The notes below the pieces were generated by a model that was not told the origin of the DNA, made no database searches, and was given only the letters and a program-made list of their open reading frames with translations. The position numbers and the translations under genes are program-made. This document shows positions 48,614 to 60,102 of a DNA stretch of 64,000 bases, in pieces. How positions within the stretch are numbered: the first letter of the stretch is position 1; each line of letters opens with the position of its first letter. This DNA comes from Purpureocillium takamizusanense. Taxonomy: Eukaryota > Ascomycota > Sordariomycetes > Hypocreales > Ophiocordycipitaceae. The DNA is taken from positions 2,666,001 through 2,730,000 of the forward strand of contig NC_063068.1 in assembly GCF_022605165.1 (NCBI RefSeq). Direction: 5' to 3'.

Positions 48614-50365
48614 ATGGCGAGCGACGACGATTTCGAGATCGAGGTCCCCGAACTGTCCGCCGACGATCCCATGAGGGCGTTCCTGCCCACCGCCTTTGGG
48701 AAGCAAACTAGAGAAGCCAATATTGCCGCCCAAATTGACCGCAGCAAGCGCGTTGTGGACGAAGGACCAGCTTCCCAGGCGGCGACCCAAGGCAGTGGAA
48801 TCCAAATAAACGAGTCCGGCGCCAAATTAGGCTCGAGCTCGAGCGATGATTCCGATTCTTCTGATGGCGGCGACGACGACGAGGAGTTCCCCGTGTCGCA
48901 TGAGCTGGTATTGAAAACGCAAACTCGGGCAGTGACCACAGTCTCCCTGGACCCCGCTGGAGGAAGATTAGCTACTGCCTCGCTCGACTGCAACATTAAT
49001 CTCCATGATTTTGCATCCATGACGCCGACAACGCTGCGCGCGTTCAGGACTGTCGATGCGTACGAGTCGAAGCGCTCGGCGGCGTCATCGGAGTCGCACC
49101 CCGTTCACCATGTTGAATTCAACCCGCTCTCTGGCAGTGTCTTCCTATGCGTGTCGGCCCATCCGCAAGCCAAGATTTTGTCGCGCGACGGCGACATCTT
49201 GACCGAGTTCGTCAAGGGCGACATGTATCTCCGGGATATGCACAATACGAAAGGTCATATTTCGGAGATAACCACAGGCACGTGGCATCCGACAGATAGG
49301 AACATCTGTGTCACAGCTGGTACAGACAGCACCCTGCGGGTCTGGGATGTCAACAACAAGCGTTCGCAGAAGGAGGTCGTTGTGTTTAAGTCCAAGGCTG
49401 CTGGATCAGCCGGCCGCACTAAGATGACTGCCGTTGCTTGGGGTGGAGCGGCATCAGGAGGAAGCAATGTTCTGGTCACGGCCGCCCTAGACGGAACATT
49501 GATCTTGTACGGCGGCAACGGCCCATTTTCGAGGCCGGCAGGCGAGATCCGCGACGCACATAAGCCTCAGACTTGGACTGGCGGCATCGATGTTTCCTCT
49601 GACGGTCGCATGGTTGTCACGAGAGGCGGAGACGACCTGATCAAGCTCTGGGACACGCGAAAGTTCACCAAACCGCTGGTGACTGTTTCGCACCATTCAA
49701 CTTCCGACCACTATCCGACAAGCAACATTCGCTACGCGCCCAACTCGACTAGTATCATCACTGGGTCAGCGACGGGTCACCTCCACATCCTCAACCCGGG
49801 CAACCTTCGCGCCGAACATGTCACTCCAATCACACCGGGCTCCGCTCTAATAGCTGTCAATTGGCACCCAAAAATCAACCAGATCATTACAGGTTCCGCC
49901 AATGCCGAGACCCATGTCCTCTATAGTCCGACTTTGTCGAGTCGAGGAGCGGTTGAAGTCATGTCTAGGGCGCCGAAGAAGCGCCACATCGACGACAACC
50001 CAGAGTTCACGATGGACCAGTCTGTTGGCATCTCAGGAGACACCATTGTAACCCCTGGCAACCTGGCAGGGTCGCGAAAGGCTGGGGTTACGGGCACAGG
50101 GCGCTCCAAGGATCCAAGGCGGCCACACGTCCCACAACAAACACCATTTCAGAAATCACAACCGGACGAAAAGCATGTAGCCGAGAATATTCCTCTCGCG
50201 CGAATGCTGCACGAGGACCCTCGCGAGGCGCTGCTCAAATACGCGGACAAGGCTCAGAATGACCCGATGTTCACCAAGGCCTGGAGCAGAACGCAGCCGC
50301 AAACGCAGTACGCGGAGCTCAGTGATGACGACGAAGAGCCAGATAAGAAGAAAGTGAAGAGATAA
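48614..50365 (+). CDS. wdr70: WD40-repeat protein, WDR70 / gastrulation-defective-1 family
   Basis: Intronless gene of about 583 residues. The family is conserved from fission yeast to man; WDR70 is tied to CRL4 ubiquitin ligase, histone H2B ubiquitination and DNA end resection, which I carry over only by family. An acidic serine-rich N-terminus ends in DDEEFPVSHELVLKTQTRAV, the family hallmark. WD blades follow (ATASLDCNINLHDFASM, TEFVKGDMYLRDMHNTKGH, TAGTDSTLRVWDVNNKRSQ, VTRGGDDLIKLWDTRKF). The C-terminal tail carries APKKRHIDDNPEF, NIPLARMLHEDPREALLKYA and a basic end. I start at 48614 (ACAATGGCG) because it begins MASDDDFEI; a frame extension to 48509 is low-complexity leader. Confidence 0.92.
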   Translation: MASDDDFEIEVPELSADDPMRAFLPTAFGKQTREANIAAQIDRSKRVVDEGPASQAATQGSGIQINESGAKLGSSSSDDSDSSDGGDDDEEFPVSHELVLKTQTRAVTTVSLDPAGGRLATASLDCNINLHDFASMTPTTLRAFRTVDAYESKRSAASSESHPVHHVEFNPLSGSVFLCVSAHPQAKILSRDGDILTEFVKGDMYLRDMHNTKGHISEITTGTWHPTDRNICVTAGTDSTLRVWDVNNKRSQKEVVVFKSKAAGSAGRTKMTAVAWGGAASGGSNVLVTAALDGTLILYGGNGPFSRPAGEIRDAHKPQTWTGGIDVSSDGRMVVTRGGDDLIKLWDTRKFTKPLVTVSHHSTSDHYPTSNIRYAPNSTSIITGSATGHLHILNPGNLRAEHVTPITPGSALIAVNWHPKINQIITGSANAETHVLYSPTLSSRGAVEVMSRAPKKRHIDDNPEFTMDQSVGISGDTIVTPGNLAGSRKAGVTGTGRSKDPRRPHVPQQTPFQKSQPDEKHVAENIPLARMLHEDPREALLKYADKAQNDPMFTKAWSRTQPQTQYAELSDDDEEPDKKKVKR

Positions 50366-51660
50366 TCTGCCACGGTGCCGTATAATGCAGGGCTCTGGCA
50401 TCTCAGCAGCATGAAGGCGGCCAACGAGGCCATTTCATTCAGGCTTCATCACAGTAACAAGTAAGAAGCCACAATACAATGCCTAAGTGCAACAGCGAAA
50501 CTGGCAACTGATGCAGTGGGACAGCTACGCGAGGCATAGATACCGTCCAACTTGGCGTACGCAACGGAGTATCGACTGGGAAATGCGTGGTTTGCGTGAG
50601 TAATTGGACGGGGCCGGACCGGCTCCATGGCAGCAGCGGTAGATATTTTAGAGCGCCTCTTCGGCAGGTCGTGAGGCTTCGATTCGCAAGGAACAGCGTC
50701 CAGGAGGCTGCAAGGCCTATTCGAGACGCGCTACCAAGCAGCGCGTCTTGGTTGAGGGAACCTCACGTGATCACTAGAGGTGGTTGTGACATGCAGGTCA
50801 GGCACAACCCAGCCGCCGGCTTACATAACTTCCTAAGCCCCTTTTGGCCTCAGGCTCGGTGGCCGGCCGTGTTGTTGGCTTTTAGGGCGAGCGCCACTCA
50901 ACAGGTGGCCGAAGGGGCGCGTGCGGGCGCGGGCGCGGACGAGCGCTGGCTCTGAGTGGCTGCTGCCGGGATTCTGCCTGCGCAGGGGCCGTGCTGAAAT
51001 TTACTGTGGCAGAGCGTCGCTGAACCGCACCAGCCGTCACGGGCGAATCTTGTCGGTTGTGTCTTCACCACTCCCCATCATCAAGCAGCCCAGAGGAGCG
51101 CGCGCGCATCCCAAAAAATCGCCAGGTCCCTCGCAAACCATCGCGGCCATCTCCAATCCTCGCCAACTTGGCGTTGCACGCGACTTGCACCCCGCCCACG
51201 CGCCTGCTTCCCGCCCCGACGCGCCCGCGTCACCAACGCTGCACATTTTTCAATCCCTCGCTCCCTGTCTGCCTCCCTCCATTTGCCTCCCTGGAGCGTG
51301 GTGCTACCCCCCGACGCCGCAACTCAAGCAGTAGTAGCGCAGCAGCAGCTTTTTGCGCGCCGCACATCCCGACCCTGACGCGCCTCCAAGACGTGCACAC
51401 CTCGGCCACGCCAAACGACGACGACACCCCCTCTCTCGTCGCCCTCGTCGACGCGACAATCCTACCGCTTTCGGTTCCTGGACGCTCGTTTTTGTTACTG
51501 CGACATCGAGCTGCGGCCACGCGCCACCCGCGCCGCGACGACCTCTGATATTCGCCTGCGCCCTCTCGTCATGCAACGTACATAAGCCGAGACTGATTTT
51601 CCATCTCTGTTTGGGAGGTACTCTGGTATATATCGTGTCAGCAGACTCACACAGCCCAAT
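50366..51660. other. Intergenic stretch and long leader upstream of SNF2
   Basis: 1.3 kb with no gene. Positions 51040-51600 are pyrimidine-rich, as in other long leaders here. A four-codon ORF (ATG at 51571, TAA ending 51585) lies 75 bp before the SNF2 start and could act as a minimal upstream ORF. A nine-base-pair inverted repeat sits at 50724-50748. Confidence 0.5.
50724..50748. repeat. Short inverted repeat (9-bp arms, 7-nt loop)
   Basis: AGACGCGCT and AGCGCGTCT are exact reverse complements around the loop ACCAAGC. It lies in the intergenic DNA between WDR70 and SNF2. Confidence 0.8.
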
Positions 51661-54600
51661 ATGGCGTCGGTGCAGGCTCCGCCAGCGGTGCAGCACCCTG
51701 GCGCGCCCATGGCTGCCGGCGCGACTAAACAACAGGCCGAAGAGGTCTTCAGGGTGAGTTTGGGCTCTGTTGACGCGCTCTAGATCAATATTTTTGCGTC
51801 TGCGCCTGCAGACAATGCGTCTAACTGGCCTCTAGAAATTGAAGCAGATGAAGGAACAGGGTGTCCCTCCCACCGACCCCGAGTACATCAAGGCTTCTCA
51901 TTTCCTGATGAGCTTCCAGCAGCAGCACTCCATGCGCCGGAATCAGCAGCAATTTATGCAGCAGCAGCAACAACAACAACAACAACAGCAACAACAGCGC
52001 CAGCAGCAGCAGCAGCAGCAGCAGATGCCAAACGGGCCAAACGGCACGGTCAATGGTATGCAGTCTGCGCGACCCCAGCAAGGCACGCCGCAGTCTCAAC
52101 AACAAACTGCCACATCTCAAGGCACCACTGCGGCACCAAGTCAGAACTCTTCGGTCACCGCCGGGCCCACCCCTGCGCCAGGCTCGTCTAGCCAATTCAG
52201 CCAGCAGCAGCTTGCTCTGCTGAGGCAGCAGATACACGCTTTCAAGCTGCTCACTAAAAACGCGGGAGTTTCTGCCCAGCTTCAACAAGCCATCTTTAAC
52301 CAGCGGCAACGAAGACAAGCTGTGTCTACGGAGTCAGCGCAGACAACACCAGTCAAGACTTCGCAGCCTGGCCAAGAGCCCTCGAAACCGCCCACCGCGG
52401 GTCCAGACACGACACCCCAAGACGATTCTTCGTCACTCCCCAAGCCGCACATGTATAAGACGGTCAAGTCGCCGTACGGCACGAGCATGATCCGGCCGAC
52501 CATCAAATATATAGACCATGCCGAGCGCAAGAACCGATGGTTCATTCCCGGCGTCTTCCCGACCGGAGTCGATTTTGATCATCTCCGTTATGAGCGAGAA
52601 GTCGTCGTGTTCAACCGCATGAGCCAACGCTATGCGGAGCTTAAGAATTTGCCTGCCAACCTCGCGCACTGGGACTCAACGAAGGAGACACTCGAAGCGG
52701 ACGACTCGCTGAAGCTCAAGGCCATAATCGAGATGAAGGGCCTGGGGTTGTACGCCAAACAGCGCGCCCTGCGCGACAAGATTGGCCGCCAGATGATGCA
52801 TTACGACAATCTCGCCATGACCACCAACCGCTCCTTGTATCGTCGCATGAAGAAGCAGAACGTTCGTGAGGCTCGCATCACAGAGAAGCTGGAGAAGCAG
52901 CAGCGTGATGCCCGCGAGAACCGTGAGAAAAAGAAACACGTCGACTTTCTCCGGGCCATCTGCCATCACCGTTCCGAGATTCACGAGGCCGCCAACACCC
53001 AGCGCACCAAGTCTCACAAACTCAGCCGCCTCATGTACGCCCAGCACTTCAACATCGAGAAGGAGGAGCAAAAGCGCATCGAGAGGACCGCCAAGCAGCG
53101 TCTGCAGGCCCTCAAGGCCAACGACGAGGAGGCGTACCTCAAGCTGCTCGACCAGGCCAAAGATACCCGTATCACCCACCTTCTTCGCCAGACAGATGGT
53201 TTTCTGCACCAGCTTGCGTCCTCCGTCAAGGCTCAGCAACGCCAAGCTGCTGAAGCCTATGGAGATGACTCGGAGAACTTTGTCGAGGAGGAGAGTGACA
53301 ACGAAGACGAGGAGAGCAGCAAAAAGATTGACTACTATGCAGTGGCTCATCGCATCCGTGAAGATGTCACGGAGCAGGCCAACATCCTTGTTGGTGGTTC
53401 TCTCAAGGAGTACCAGCTCAAGGGTCTTCAGTGGATGCTGTCGCTTTACAACAACAACCTTAACGGTATCCTGGCCGACGAAATGGGTCTCGGCAAGACT
53501 ATCCAGACAATTAGCTTGATTACGTATCTCATTGAGCGGAAGCAGCAAAGTGGACCGTACCTCGTCATTGTGCCTCTCAGCACGCTGACCAATTGGAACC
53601 TCGAGTTTGAGAAGTGGGCGCCGTCGGTCTCGAGGATTGTATACAAGGGTCCGCCCAATGCTCGAAAGCAGCAGCAGGAAAAGATTCGCCAGGGCCGATT
53701 CCAAGTGCTGCTGACGACATACGAGTACATCATCAAGGATCGTCCGATCCTCAGCAAGATCAAGTGGTTCCACATGATCATCGACGAAGGCCATCGCATG
53801 AAGAACACAAACTCGAAGCTCAGTGCGACGATCCAGCAGTACTACTCGACGCGCTTCCGGCTTATTCTCACCGGTACCCCGCTGCAGAATAACCTTGCCG
53901 AACTGTGGGCCATGCTCAACTTCGTCCTGCCCAACATCTTCAAGTCTGTCAAGACGTTCGACGAGTGGTTTAACACTCCGTTCGCCAATACGGGTGGCCA
54001 GGACAAGATGGAGCTCACTGAAGAAGAGCAGATTCTTGTCATTCGACGTCTGCACAAGGTGTTGCGACCATTCCTGCTGCGTCGTCTCAAGAAGGATGTG
54101 GAAAAGGATTTGCCCGACAAGACGGAAAAGGTTATCAAGTGCAAGTTCTCTGCTCTGCAGTCGAAGCTTTACAAGCAAATGGTCACGCACAACAAGCTCG
54201 TGGTGAGCGACGGCAAGGGCGGCAAGACGAATGCTCGTGGTCTGAGCAACATGATTATGCAGCTGCGAAAGCTCTGCAATCACCCATTCGTTTTCGACGA
54301 GGTGGAGAACGTCATGAATCCCATGAGCATAAGCAACGATTTGCTCTGGAGGACGGCTGGCAAGTTTGAGCTGCTGGACCGTATCCTGCCCAAGTACCAC
54401 GCGACCGGACATAGAGTTCTGATGTTCTTCCAAATGACGGCCATCATGGACATCATGGAAGACTACCTACGCTACAGGAAGATGGAGTACCTCCGTCTGG
54501 ATGGTACGACCAAGTCAGACGAGCGGTCCGACCTCCTACGAGAATTCAACGCACCAGACTCCAAATACTTCATGTTCTTGCTGTCGACGCGCGCTGGTGG

Positions 54601-56127
54601 TCTTGGTCTCAACTTGCAGACTGCTGACACCGTCATCATCTACGACTCGGACTGGAACCCCCACCAGGACTTGCAGGCGCAGGATCGTGCCCACCGTATC
54701 GGACAGAAGAACGAAGTGCGAATTCTGCGTCTCATCAGCTCCAATTCGGTTGAAGAAAAGATTCTCGAGCGTGCAAGGTTCAAGTTGGACATGGATGGCA
54801 AGGTCATTCAGGCCGGTCGGTTTGATAACAAGTCTTCCGAAACGGATCGCGACGCCATGCTTCGAACGCTCTTGGAGACAGCTGACATGGCCGAGTCGGG
54901 CGAACAGGACGAGATGGAAGATGACGAGCTCAATATGATGCTTGCTCGTAGCGATGATGAGCTGGGCGTCTTCCAGAAGATTGACGAGGAGCGGGCGAAG
55001 GATCCCGTTTATGGCGCTGTTGCCGGGGCCAAGGCCAAGCCTCGTCTCATGGGCGAGGAAGAGCTCCCTGACATCTACCTCCACGAAGGCAATCCCATCG
55101 AGGAGGAGAGCGAGGAAGTCATTCTCGGACGTGGTGCTCGCGAGCGCACTAGGGTGCGATACGATGACGGCCTGACAGAAGAGCAGTGGCTGATGGCGGT
55201 TGATGACGACGAGGATTCCCCGGAGGCGGCTGCCGCTCGAAAGCAAGCTCGCAAGGACAAGCGCGAGGCTAACAGGCTGAAGAAGATGACCGTGTCGAAT
55301 GCGGCGGACGAATCACCCTCAGCGAGCCGCGCCAGCACCGAGGAGATTGAAACCCCCAAGAAACGCGGGCGCAAACCGGGCAGCAAGAATGAAAAGCGCA
55401 AGGCGGAGGATGGCGAGGAAGAACCGCCGGCCAAGAAGCGCAGGGGTCCTCAAGGGCGGCCCAGCAAGGTCGGCCTGAACAACGCCGACTCGAAACTTAG
55501 CCCGCAGCAGCGAGACATCCTGCAGAAGAGCCTCCGGAGTCTGTACGACGCGCTGATGACCCTAGAGGTGGACGACATCGAGCCGCCCGCGGAAGACGAC
55601 GAGTCAGACGCCGGGAAGCGGCTGGTCATCGGCCCGTTCATCAAGCTGCCACCAAAGCGCGACTACGCCGACTACTATGTTATCATCCAGAACCCCATTT
55701 GCATGAACAACATCAATACCCGCATCAAAAAGGAGGAGTATTCTAGCCTGGGAGACATGCGCAAGGACTTTGACCTCATGATCAAGAACTGCCAAACATA
55801 CAATGAGGACGGGAGCATCCTTTACCAGGATGCCAAGACTATGGATGTAAGTGCTGGGACATCCCACCCACGGAGTAATTGGGACGTTGCTGATGCATTG
55901 ATTAGGAGTTCTTCACGACCAAGTATCGCGAAGAGCTGGAAGCGCACCCCGAGCTTCAGGAGCTTGAGAGTGGAGGTAAGGCGGGGTCTGCCGCGCCGTC
56001 GGGCAACGGAGGCACACCGCAGCCCAGTGGGACGCGGATCAAGATCATCTCGAGCAGTGCTCGCGAGGCGGCGGCAGCGGCAGCGGCCAACGGCTCCAAA
56101 ACGAACGGCCAAAGCGACGAGGAATGA
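51661..56127 (+). CDS. snf2: SNF2-family ATPase of the SWI/SNF or RSC remodelling complex
   Basis: Catalytic chromatin-remodelling subunit of about 1441 residues. Three exons: 51661-51753, 51836-55846 and 55906-56127. Order of parts: a Gln-rich tract encoded by CAG/CAA repeats (51959-52023); a QLQ motif near 150-186 (FSQQQLALLRQQIHAFKLL); a charged HSA region near 372-445; the ATPase with DEMGLGKT near 578-585 and DEGH near 680; the helicase C lobe with RAGGLGLNLQTADTV and QDRAHRIGQ near 950-990; a SnAC-like acidic segment; an AT-hook (KKRGRKPGSK) near 1200; and a bromodomain near 1255-1370 with YYVIIQNPI and NCQTYNEDGS carrying the acetyl-lysine-binding asparagine. QLQ, HSA and bromodomain together mark the Snf2/Sth1 class; sequence alone does not tell which complex it serves. 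Confidence 0.96.
51959..52023 (+). repeat. CAG/CAA repeat encoding a polyglutamine tract
   Basis: About 22 glutamine codons, mixed CAG and CAA, interrupted by one CGC arginine codon. It lies inside SNF2 before the QLQ motif. Confidence 0.95.
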
Positions 56128-56831
56128 AACATGGCTTGACGCGGTGTGTAATTGGCGGGGCCTGTTCTGGCGTCCTGTGACGCTGTAAACACACGATGTA
56201 GTGATGCGACGGCGCGGTGGCCAACAAAGGCGGCGTCTGGTTGATGCTTGCTGTTTTTTCGAGGCCCATTTTGAGCTTCACGGCGTTTTGGCGGGCAGGA
56301 ATATTGGGCACGTGTATCAGAGCGACGGAAGAGATTCAGGACAGCAAGTCGTATACCACGCGCAGCAGGCGGGAGGGGTGGAGGAGGCTGACGGGAGAGC
56401 GAGCAGAGCTGTTTAGACCAGGACGTAAAATGTACTATGGCACATATTCACAGTAATGTCGTGAGACACCTCGTGGACGCGATGTTGATTCGGGAAAGTG
56501 TGAATAGGTTATCCTGAGAATGTCTTTGACCTCATTTGCCCTACTAATCCGCTGCGAGGACAGGGATTGCCGTAAATGGAAGCACCTGGCGAGGCGACTG
56601 GACGGGGCGCGCCGTCTGCGATGCAATGCGTGACTGGCTGGATGTGTCAGCGATGATGGTGTGGATGATCCGAGAGGGAGTGAGCGATGGGGACGGTAAC
56701 TTTGCCACACTTGACCACCTATCGACATTGACCTCGACTTCTATTCTCTCCTTCAGCGCGCCACATCGCACCAATCTAGCGGCTGCCTTTCAAGAGCATC
56801 GTGAAGCTGGTAGGGAATCAATGGCGACATC
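56128..56831. other. Spacer between SNF2 and the alpha/beta hydrolase
   Basis: 704 bp holding the SNF2 3' UTR and the hydrolase promoter. An out-of-frame ATG at 56821 precedes the hydrolase start by 11 bp and may reduce its initiation. Confidence 0.45.
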
Positions 56832-58403
56832 ATGAAGAAGACGCTGGTCCTTTGCTTTATCCACGGCTTCAAGGTAAGCGAGCCGAGGGTGACGCACACG
56901 CATATCCCCCGCCGACTTTCTTGTGCGGCTGTCGCCCACGTTCCAGGTCTTGTCTGGTAACTGGCGTAGCTAACTAGCGATGCGCCGCGCAGGGTGGCGA
57001 GGAGACGTTTGGCGCCGACTACCAGTTCACGCGTGACCTCAGGGATGCAGTCGCGCGCAGGCTGCCCAAGGTGGACGTCCGCGTGCTCGTCTACCCCAGG
57101 TACGACACGAGAGGTGATCTGGGGCAATGCGTGAGCCGCTTCCGCGACTGGTAGGTGTCCTTACCCGTTTTACAGGCCCCTTTCTCCCGGAGCCCCTACT
57201 GCCTGCCCGTCGGAAATGATGGTTCGTTTCTCTGACGTCGATTGGAAAAAAAAAAATCAGGCTGGAGGAAAAGGTCATTGACCTGGAGGTCGCGGCCGGC
57301 ACGCCGTCCCCGACGGTGGACCCGTCGGTGCGCACCGTTCTCATCGGGCATTCCATGGGCGGCATCGTCGCTGCCGAAATGGTCATTGCGCTGGCCTCCG
57401 AGAAGCCCATCTACACCGAGGACGGCATCCAAAAGTCCGAGGACGGCGGCAGCAGCGGTGGCAGGCCCTTCAACGCGCTCATGTTCCCGTACGTCCAGGG
57501 CGTGCTGGCGTTCGACACGCCGTACCTGGGCATCTCGCCGGGGGTTGTCGCGCACGGCGCGGAGGGCCAGTACCAGAACTACCAGGCCGCGGCGGCGACG
57601 CTCTCGCAGCTGAGCGGCCTGGGGAGCACCCTTTGGGGGTCGACCAGCAAGGCGGCCGGTGGCGCTGGCGCTGGCGCTGGCGCCCCCAAGGCCATCGCGG
57701 CACCGGCCAAGTCCTCGTCGCCGTCCCCGGCCCCTTCGTCGTCGTCATCGTCGTCATCTCCATGGGGCAAATGGGGCAAGGTCGCCATGTTTGCGGGCGC
57801 AGCGGGCGCCGTCGCCGCGGGAGGGGCAGCCGCGTGGGCGAACCGCGACCAGATCACGACGGGCTTCACGTGGGCGTCGTCCCACCTCGAGTTCGTGGGG
57901 TGCCTCGCGCGGCCTGAGGAGCTCAAGAAGCGGGTGCGCGGCATGGTACGCCTGGGCGAGGAGCTCGACGTGGGCTTCGCCAACCTGTACACGCGCCTGG
58001 GCCGGGCGGCGCCGTCAAAGACAGTAAGCATGGTCGGGACCGTGCTGGGTCCGGACCGCACGTTCTGCAACCTGCCCAAGAAGATGAGCGCCGGGGAGTG
58101 GCGCGAGGCCGTCAATGACAAGGCCACGGACGAGACGCAGGCGCATATGAGTGCGTCGCACCGGGCCCCTCCTTTTCACCCCCCCCTCTCGATGTGCGAC
58201 TTGGAAGTGGCAGCTGACATGGTGGCTTTGTAGGCATGTTTGAGCCCGGGGAGAACCCGGCATATGAAGAGCTGGCCAGCGACGCGGCAGGCTTGATCGA
58301 AGCATGGTCACAAAACGAATGGTACGAGAGCAGCACGCAAAGGGTCGACCAAGGGAGCAGCAAGGCATATGGTGAAGTGAGCTTGGAGAATGCATGGGCG
58401 TAG
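56832..58403 (+). CDS. Lipase-like alpha/beta hydrolase (DUF676/GPI-lipase type)
   Basis: Predicted serine hydrolase of about 419 residues; substrate unknown. Four exons: 56832-56873, 56993-57150, 57261-58150 and 58234-58403. The first exon gives MKKTLVLCFIHGFK, where the HG pair forms the oxyanion loop; exon 2 has TFGADYQFTRDL and VYPRYDTRGDLGQCV. The nucleophile elbow GHSMGG carries the catalytic serine, and FDTPYLGI follows with a candidate acid residue. A Gly/Ala/Ser/Pro-rich linker, partly from a GGCGCT repeat (57659-57683), leads to a hydrophobic Ala/Gly stretch (VAMFAGAAGAVAAGGAAAWA) that may be a membrane anchor. The C-terminus has RPEELKKRVRGM. Intron 2 (57151-57260) ends in poly-A plus TCAG rather than a pyrimidine tract. 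The histidine of the triad is not obvious. Confidence 0.8.
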
Positions 58404-58683
58404 AGGCACACCGTCCGAGCGGAACCTGGTGCGATGATGAATCGTTTGATACATTAGGTAGTTTGTTTCTAGAGTACACCGTGATCCGTCTATATACCCT
58501 CTTCTGATCCGACTATCCGGTTTTATGCTTCTTGTTTGCATTCCATACTGGCTTACGCAAGAAGGGCAGTGCAATTGCATACTCAATGGTACCCAACCGG
58601 CACACTATCGCTTCATGCAGAGAGAGTCATTGCCTCTGCGGCGATCGTAGCTTGCACTCTATACGTCTTCTGGAGCCAGCAGC

Positions 58684-59500
58684 TTACTGCGCTTTGCCGG
58701 CCCGAGCCTTTTGAGCACGTAGAACCTTTCTCCGCTGGGATATCATGTGCGTGTAGAGCATGTAGGAGCCTGGCCCGTTAGAAGTACACAATGGTATAGG
58801 CGCAAGGGTGACATACCAGGAACATAGATGGCCAAGGCGGCATAGAGAATGTACGGCTCGACGGGGTTGCGCATCGCTGCGGGTACTGTGGCAAGGTATA
58901 TGAGGGCGCACTCGCTGGTGATGCCGATGGGGTAGAGAACGAAGAAGGTGTTGTAGCGCAGCCAGGTCAGGGCGGCGGGCTGCCAGCCGGACAGGGAGAG
59001 GGCAAAGAAGGAGTAGCGGATGACCTCGGTGACGGACCAGGCAACGAGCATGGACGAGTACAAGGGCGAGGTGGCGAGGAAGGGGAAGGAGTCGACAATG
59101 GCCCAGACGAGGAGGAAGCGCGACGAGACTTGCGTCAGAGTGGTAAAGAGTGGAGCGCGAACGACGCCTGGAAGAGTCGTAGATACGATAGTTAGCTAAA
59201 AAATTGGAATAGAGACAAGACAACGAGGGGAAGCGGGGAGTAAGGCAGGCAAAGAAACAACGAACCGAGCAGCGAGTGCGCAACCTCCAGGGCGGCCGCC
59301 GTCTGCGTCCACTTGGTCCACTCGCCGGCAGCGGCGTAGGCGAACTGCGGCCCGCGAAGTGCGCAGACGGCGAGGACGCGGCCGAGGACGACGCTCCACG
59401 CGACGGCCGATGCGAAGTTGTAGAGCACCAAGTATGCCGTCTTGACGGGCGAGGCCGGCGGCTTGGTGGCCGCGGGCTTGGAAGAGGTCTTGGACGCCAT
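58684..59500 (-). CDS. phs1: Very-long-chain 3-hydroxyacyl-CoA dehydratase (PHS1/HACD)
   Basis: Third step of very-long-chain fatty-acid elongation in the endoplasmic reticulum, removing water from 3-hydroxyacyl-CoA. About 223 residues (yeast Phs1 has 217), from three exons 59266-59500, 58817-59167 and 58684-58769. Six membrane spans fit the hydrophobic pattern. The conserved segment AAALEVAHSLLG spans the intron 1 junction into VVRAPLFTTLTQVSSRF. Catalytic residues are visible in YNTFFVLYPIGITSECALIY: the tyrosine of LYP and the glutamate of SEC. The C-terminus is basic (QRRKVLRAQKARAGKAQ), fitting ER retention by lysine-type signals. Intron 1 (59168-59265) has the unusual donor GTTCGT but a good GCTAAC branch. 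It converges with the hydrolase gene, 280 bp away. Confidence 0.94.
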
Positions 59501-60102
59501 CGACTCCTGTTGCTGTGCGCGCGGAAGAGGTGACTGCGAGGAGAGTCAAAAGGACGGAGGGACAGGAGCCCAACTGGCGGGGACGCGGGCAGGTGCGGTA
59601 GGTTGAGGACTCGCTGCTAGCGAGGGGAAAGATAGGTGGATGGTTGGGCGTGGTGTTGAGGAAGCCCCTGTGGGTGTTGGTGTACAGTATAGTTAGTGAG
59701 TGCGGAGGGTCCCACCCACCTTTTTCTTTATAGTGGTGCCGAGGTTCCTTCCCTCAGTGTTGGGGCCTGGGTAGACACGCTGGTCGCAAACTGTACTGCG
59801 CCTTTACCGATCCATCTCTACTTCGTAGTATATGAACCCGCGCACGTTTAGATTCGCCAGTCGAGCCTCGGAACGCACGCCTGTATTGGACAACATGGAG
59901 AGGCTCCCGCTTTTCGTCGACGTGACACGGAATCACGTGGCCTCTGGCCATAGAGCATTGCGGCTGCTGCTTAAGCACCGTATCGCATCGTACGACGCGG
60001 AGACGATCTCGACAACAAGAGCATCTTGCTTCAAAGCCAACAGTTACCTTGACCAACGGGCTGCTGTATATTTGTCAGTCACTTGGAGTGTCCGCCGCGG
60101 AC
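59501..60102. promoter_or_regulatory. Divergent intergenic region between PHS1 and the RBR gene
   Basis: 602 bp between diverging starts, holding both promoters. A TTTCTTTATAG stretch near 59725 is AT-rich, but I do not assign a TATA box. Confidence 0.45.

Noticed and set aside
52676..54433. 585-codon minus-strand frame opposite SNF2
   Set aside because: It is the antisense shadow of a highly conserved coding exon with strong third-position GC; it has no domain.
60049..60102. Extension of the RBR protein upstream of 60103
   Set aside because: The extended frame has no ATG, only a TTG, and nuclear fungal genes rarely start there; the CCCH region is complete from 60103.
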